The notes beneath the pieces are model-generated. The model ran no database searches. It saw only the letters and a program-made list of their open reading frames with translations, and had not been told where the DNA came from. DNA of 64,000 nt from Myxococcales bacterium (GTDB lineage Bacteria > Myxococcota_A > Polyangia > Haliangiales > Haliangiaceae), in assembly GCA_016707895.1 (NCBI GenBank), contig JADJGV010000002.1, positions 248,001-312,000 of the forward strand, written 5' to 3'. A program made the translations under genes and the position numbers. Of the stretch, positions 61,768 to 64,000 are shown in pieces (the stretch's first letter is position 1; the number at the start of each line of letters is the position of its first letter).

Positions 61768-62571
61768 ATGTTCCCCATCGGTCTCCTGAAGGCGGTGGCC
61801 TCCACCGTGCGCGACCACGAGCCGGTCGTGGGCGTTCGGCGCCGTCTGTACGATCGTCGGTTCGCCCGCACGTCGGGGTGGCACAACCTGGCCCGCGGCC
61901 TGTACGGGTCGTTCGCCGAGGCGCGCGGCGACGCGCCCGCGACGATGCCAGTCGGGTACGTGCTCGACGACGACGCCTACGCGCGGCACGCGACGATCGA
62001 GGCCCACGACTACCCGGCCCTGTTCTGGCTGCGGGCCGCGCTCGAGAGCGGGTGCACGCTCCTCGACTTCGGCGGGCACGTCGGCCTGCAGTACTACCTG
62101 TACCGGGACTACGTCGCCCTCGCGCCGACGACGCGGTGGATCGTGGCCGAGCAGCCCGCCGTGGTCGCGCGTGGCCGCGCGCTGGCGCAACGGCGCGACG
62201 CCCCGCACCTCGCGTTTGTCGAGGACCCGGCCGCCGCCGGACCGGTCGACGTCGTCATGACCGCGGGGTGCATCCAGTCGGTCGAAGAGCCCTTCGCGCA
62301 CCTGCTGGGGCGCCTGCCCGTGCTGCCTCGCGCCGTGCTGATCAACAAGCTCCCGCTGTACGACCAGCCGACGCGCGTCACCCTCCAGAACACCGGCTGC
62401 TCGTTCACGCCGTGCACCCTGTTCAACGCCGACGCGTTCGTCGGGTCGCTCACCGCCCGCGGCTACCGGCTGCGCGATCGCTGGCAGTGCCTGGACCGCT
62501 CGATCGACATCCCGTTCTACCCCGCGTACGGCGTGCCGACCTACAGCGGGCTGTACCTCGAGCGGGCGTAG
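61768..62571 (+). CDS. TIGR04325 family methyltransferase
   Basis: 267 residues starting MFPIGLLKAVASTVRDHEPV. The N-terminal FARTSGWHNLARGLYGSFAE is typical of TIGR04325 methyltransferases. The SAM site is LLDFGGHVGLQYYLYRDY (motif I with GGHVGL), followed by WIVAEQPAVVARGRAL (acidic end of strand 2) and DVVMTAGCIQSVEEPF. The C-terminal half has ADAFVGSLTARGYRLRDRWQ. Family members are found in polysaccharide and natural-product loci; the acceptor here is unknown. Confidence 0.85.
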   Translation: MFPIGLLKAVASTVRDHEPVVGVRRRLYDRRFARTSGWHNLARGLYGSFAEARGDAPATMPVGYVLDDDAYARHATIEAHDYPALFWLRAALESGCTLLDFGGHVGLQYYLYRDYVALAPTTRWIVAEQPAVVARGRALAQRRDAPHLAFVEDPAAAGPVDVVMTAGCIQSVEEPFAHLLGRLPVLPRAVLINKLPLYDQPTRVTLQNTGCSFTPCTLFNADAFVGSLTARGYRLRDRWQCLDRSIDIPFYPAYGVPTYSGLYLERA

Positions 62572-62782
62572 CGCGCTCGACGGCCGCCGATCCCGACGCG
62601 CGCACGAAGCCGTCGCCACCGCTGGTGGACCCTCCCGGATCGCGCGAGTGGATTCGTGAGCATCATCGTCGCCGCCGCGGTAGGCGGCACCCCCACCGGT
62701 GCCTGCGCCGCCGCTGGCCGACGCGTGGGCGCCGCCTGCACCGCCCGCGCCACCGGGACCGCCGTACTTCTGACAGCGCGCG

Positions 62783-63082
62783 CTACGGCTGTGGCGCAAC
62801 CAGCGGCGTCGGCGTGTCCGGGCGTGCGTGATCGAGGCGATCGAGCACGTCGGCGGGGACGGTCTCGTGGACCGCGTGGATCCGCGGCGGCGGCGCGCCG
62901 GCGCGCTGCGCCTCCTCGCTCTTGTGCGCCGCGGCGTCGGGGTTCGCCAGCGTGACCGCGGCGGCGGCGGCGGCGGCAACGCCCGCGACGTGGCTGGCCG
63001 GCGGGTGGGGCGCGTTCTTCAGGATCGGCTCGCTGCACCCGCCAGCGAGGGCCATGACCAGCAGCAGCGGTGCGCTCCGCAT
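62783..63082 (-). CDS. Small lipoprotein
   Basis: 99 residues from ATG 63080-63082 (MRSAPLLLVMALAGGC), lipobox AGGC. A helical Ala-rich part (VAGVAAAAAAAVTLANPDAA, HKSEEAQRAGAPPP) and an end rich in Pro/Asp (HARPDTPTPLVAPQP). No family recognised. Downstream, a Gly-rich minus frame (CQKYGGPGGAGG) within 62572-62782 might be a lost extension. TACGGT ends 6 nt before the ATG. Confidence 0.65.
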   Translation of the reverse strand: MRSAPLLLVMALAGGCSEPILKNAPHPPASHVAGVAAAAAAAVTLANPDAAAHKSEEAQRAGAPPPRIHAVHETVPADVLDRLDHARPDTPTPLVAPQP

Positions 63083-63088
63083 GCCTCC

Positions 63089-63094
63089 ACCGTA
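63089..63094 (-). promoter_or_regulatory. TANNNT -10 element of a predicted leaderless gene
   Basis: Minus-strand TACGGT, then 6 nt (GGAGGC), then the ATG at 63082. Here GGAGG also overlaps the spacer, so a leadered start cannot be excluded. Confidence 0.4.
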
Positions 63095-63218
63095 ACCACG
63101 GCGCCCGCGGTGGCCAGCAGCGCGCGCGTCGATCTGGGCCCGCCGCGACACCGCGCCGCGGTCGCCGGCCGCGCGGCCACCCCTCCGTGGCAACTTGGGT
63201 AGGATCGCGTGCCCCCCA

Positions 63219-63713
63219 ATGATCCACCGCCTCGCATCTGTCGCGCTGATCAGCGCGCTCGCCTGTACCATGACCCAGCCGCTGACCCAGCAGGCCCAGC
63301 CGACCCCGCCGCCTGCTGTCGGCGCCGAGGCGGCGCCGGACGGGAGCGCGGTCGACGCTGGCACCGCGGCGGTCGACGCCGGCACCGCGGCGGTCGACGC
63401 CGGTCCCGACCCCAGCCTCACCGCGCTCGGGCCCCAGGTCACCGCGCAGGGCGTGCGCTTCAACGTCCGCCTCGACACGCCGGCGACCGCGAGCTTCGTG
63501 ACCGGCAGCTTCAACGCGTGGAACCCGAGCGATCCGGCGTTCCGGCTCGAGGATCCGGACGGCGACGGCGTCTTCGCTGTGACCGCGGCGCTCGCGGCGG
63601 GCCGCTACCAGTACAAGCTCGTCGTCGACGGACGTTGGACCCTCGACCCGGCCGCGCCGGGCACCGCGCCCGATGGCTTCGGCGGCCAGAACGGCGTGTT
63701 CGTGGTCCCCTGA
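63219..63713 (+). CDS. CBM48-like glycogen-binding lipoprotein
   Basis: 164 residues from ATG 63219. Signal peptide IHRLASVALISALAC with lipobox ALAC. A linker with DAGTAAVDAGTAAVDAG (21-bp codon repeat) is followed by a ~85-residue early-set beta sandwich: VRFNVRLDTPATASFVTGSF, NAWNPSDPAFRLEDPDGDGV and AAGRYQYKLVVDGRWTLDPA. The NAWNP...GxYxYKxxVDGxWxxDP pattern is the AMPK/isoamylase-N (CBM48) glucan-binding module. Presumably binds glucan outside the cytoplasm. TAGGAT ends 13 nt before the ATG. Confidence 0.8.
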   Translation: MIHRLASVALISALACTMTQPLTQQAQPTPPPAVGAEAAPDGSAVDAGTAAVDAGTAAVDAGPDPSLTALGPQVTAQGVRFNVRLDTPATASFVTGSFNAWNPSDPAFRLEDPDGDGVFAVTAALAAGRYQYKLVVDGRWTLDPAAPGTAPDGFGGQNGVFVVP

Positions 63714-63723
63714 GCGCCGCGCA

Positions 63724-64000
63724 CTAGTCGCGCCCGCAGGCCTGGTCGATCCATGCGCGCAGGCCCGCGGCGTCGAGCACCGCGCTGTACGCGTCCCAGA
63801 TCGCCGACGACTTGCCCTCGAACAGCTCCTGCGGGCGATCGAGCGGCTCGACCTTGCCGTCGTGCGCCCACTGCAACATGCGGTGCTGCTCGAGGAACTC
63901 GAGGCGGTGGACGCCGGCGGGGCCGGTGAACGTCATCGACCCCGATGGGTAGTCGTCGGTCCAGCCCGAGACCAGCTCGCCCTCGGGCGGCGCGGCGTGC
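63724..64000 (-). CDS. C-terminal part of a protein that continues past the window end
   Basis: The last ~92 residues of a minus-strand gene whose start lies beyond base 64000. Visible: EGELVSGWTDDYPSGSMTFT, GVHRLEFLEQHRMLQWAHDG and SSAIWDAYSAVLDAAGLRAW ending QACGRD. No recognisable domain in this piece. It ends convergently 10 bp from the CBM48-like gene. Confidence 0.6.
   Translation of the reverse strand, partial: HAAPPEGELVSGWTDDYPSGSMTFTGPAGVHRLEFLEQHRMLQWAHDGKVEPLDRPQELFEGKSSAIWDAYSAVLDAAGLRAWIDQACGRD

Noticed and set aside
62572..62782. Possible small genes in the gap, including a Gly-rich CQKYGGPGGAGG minus frame
   Set aside because: No plausible start, signal or conservation; kept only as a note under the small lipoprotein.

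Overview
The window is very GC-rich DNA (roughly three quarters G+C by eye), densely packed with genes on both strands. It carries an unusually large number of predicted lipoproteins, including Cys-rich, Asp-Ala-Pro-linker, RCC1-like, Sel1 and metalloprotease types. Together with a multi-PAS hybrid histidine kinase, PPK2, a DUF222/HNH endonuclease and a DUF4157 protein, this points to a predatory or soil-type member of the Myxococcota, most likely Haliangiales/Kofleriaceae-like. No rRNA, tRNA, CRISPR array, transposase, integrase or phage gene was seen, so this looks like ordinary chromosome rather than an island.

Layout. 1-9.5 kb: end of a GlsB/YmgE-type membrane protein, a DUF4336 protein, a 1196-residue TPR membrane protein, small unknown proteins, a YciI-like protein, an Imm32-like protein, an alpha/beta hydrolase, and a membrane spermidine-synthase-like protein overlapping the hydrolase. 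9.5-13.6 kb: a 15-bp tandem repeat, a YbjT-like NAD(P)-binding protein, a decayed duplicate of the synthase 5' end, and a secreted metzincin-type metalloprotease lipoprotein. 13.6-24 kb: an SDR, a DUF4956-like membrane protein, many unknowns, a J-domain protein, a GreA/GreB-type factor, DUF1203 and a Sel1 lipoprotein. 24.1-27.3 kb: a DUF4157 protein with an extensin-like/M15 peptidase C-terminus, the best candidate for an undescribed secreted effector. 27-36 kb: a Cys-rich lipoprotein, RNase D, PPK2, MsrB, small lipoproteins, and a large unknown protein broken by a one-base frameshift at two C5 runs, followed by a coupled GspN-like protein. 36-45 kb: hybrid sensor kinase, OsmC, lipoproteins, beta-barrel-like proteins and an RCC1-like lipoprotein. 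45-50 kb: a lipoprotein/2OG-Fe(II) oxygenase pair and a three-gene coupled cluster. 49.5-57.7 kb: a DHCR24-like flavoprotein, a CDF exporter, an RND efflux pair and Mqo. 57.7-64 kb: an HNH endonuclease with palindromic inserts and an operator-like palindrome cluster upstream, a rhomboid-like protein, a bacterial pepsin-like protease, DUF1294, a TIGR04325 methyltransferase, a CBM48-like lipoprotein and a truncated last gene.

Two features cut across the window. First, many genes are translationally coupled through GTGA or ATGA overlaps. Second, at least twelve genes have a TANNNT hexamer ending exactly 6 nt before the start codon, and about a dozen more have it 5-10 nt away. This is the geometry of leaderless transcripts, whose transcription start is the start codon. 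Other genes instead show GGAGG-type ribosome binding sites further from any TANNNT. I used this signal to choose several starts.
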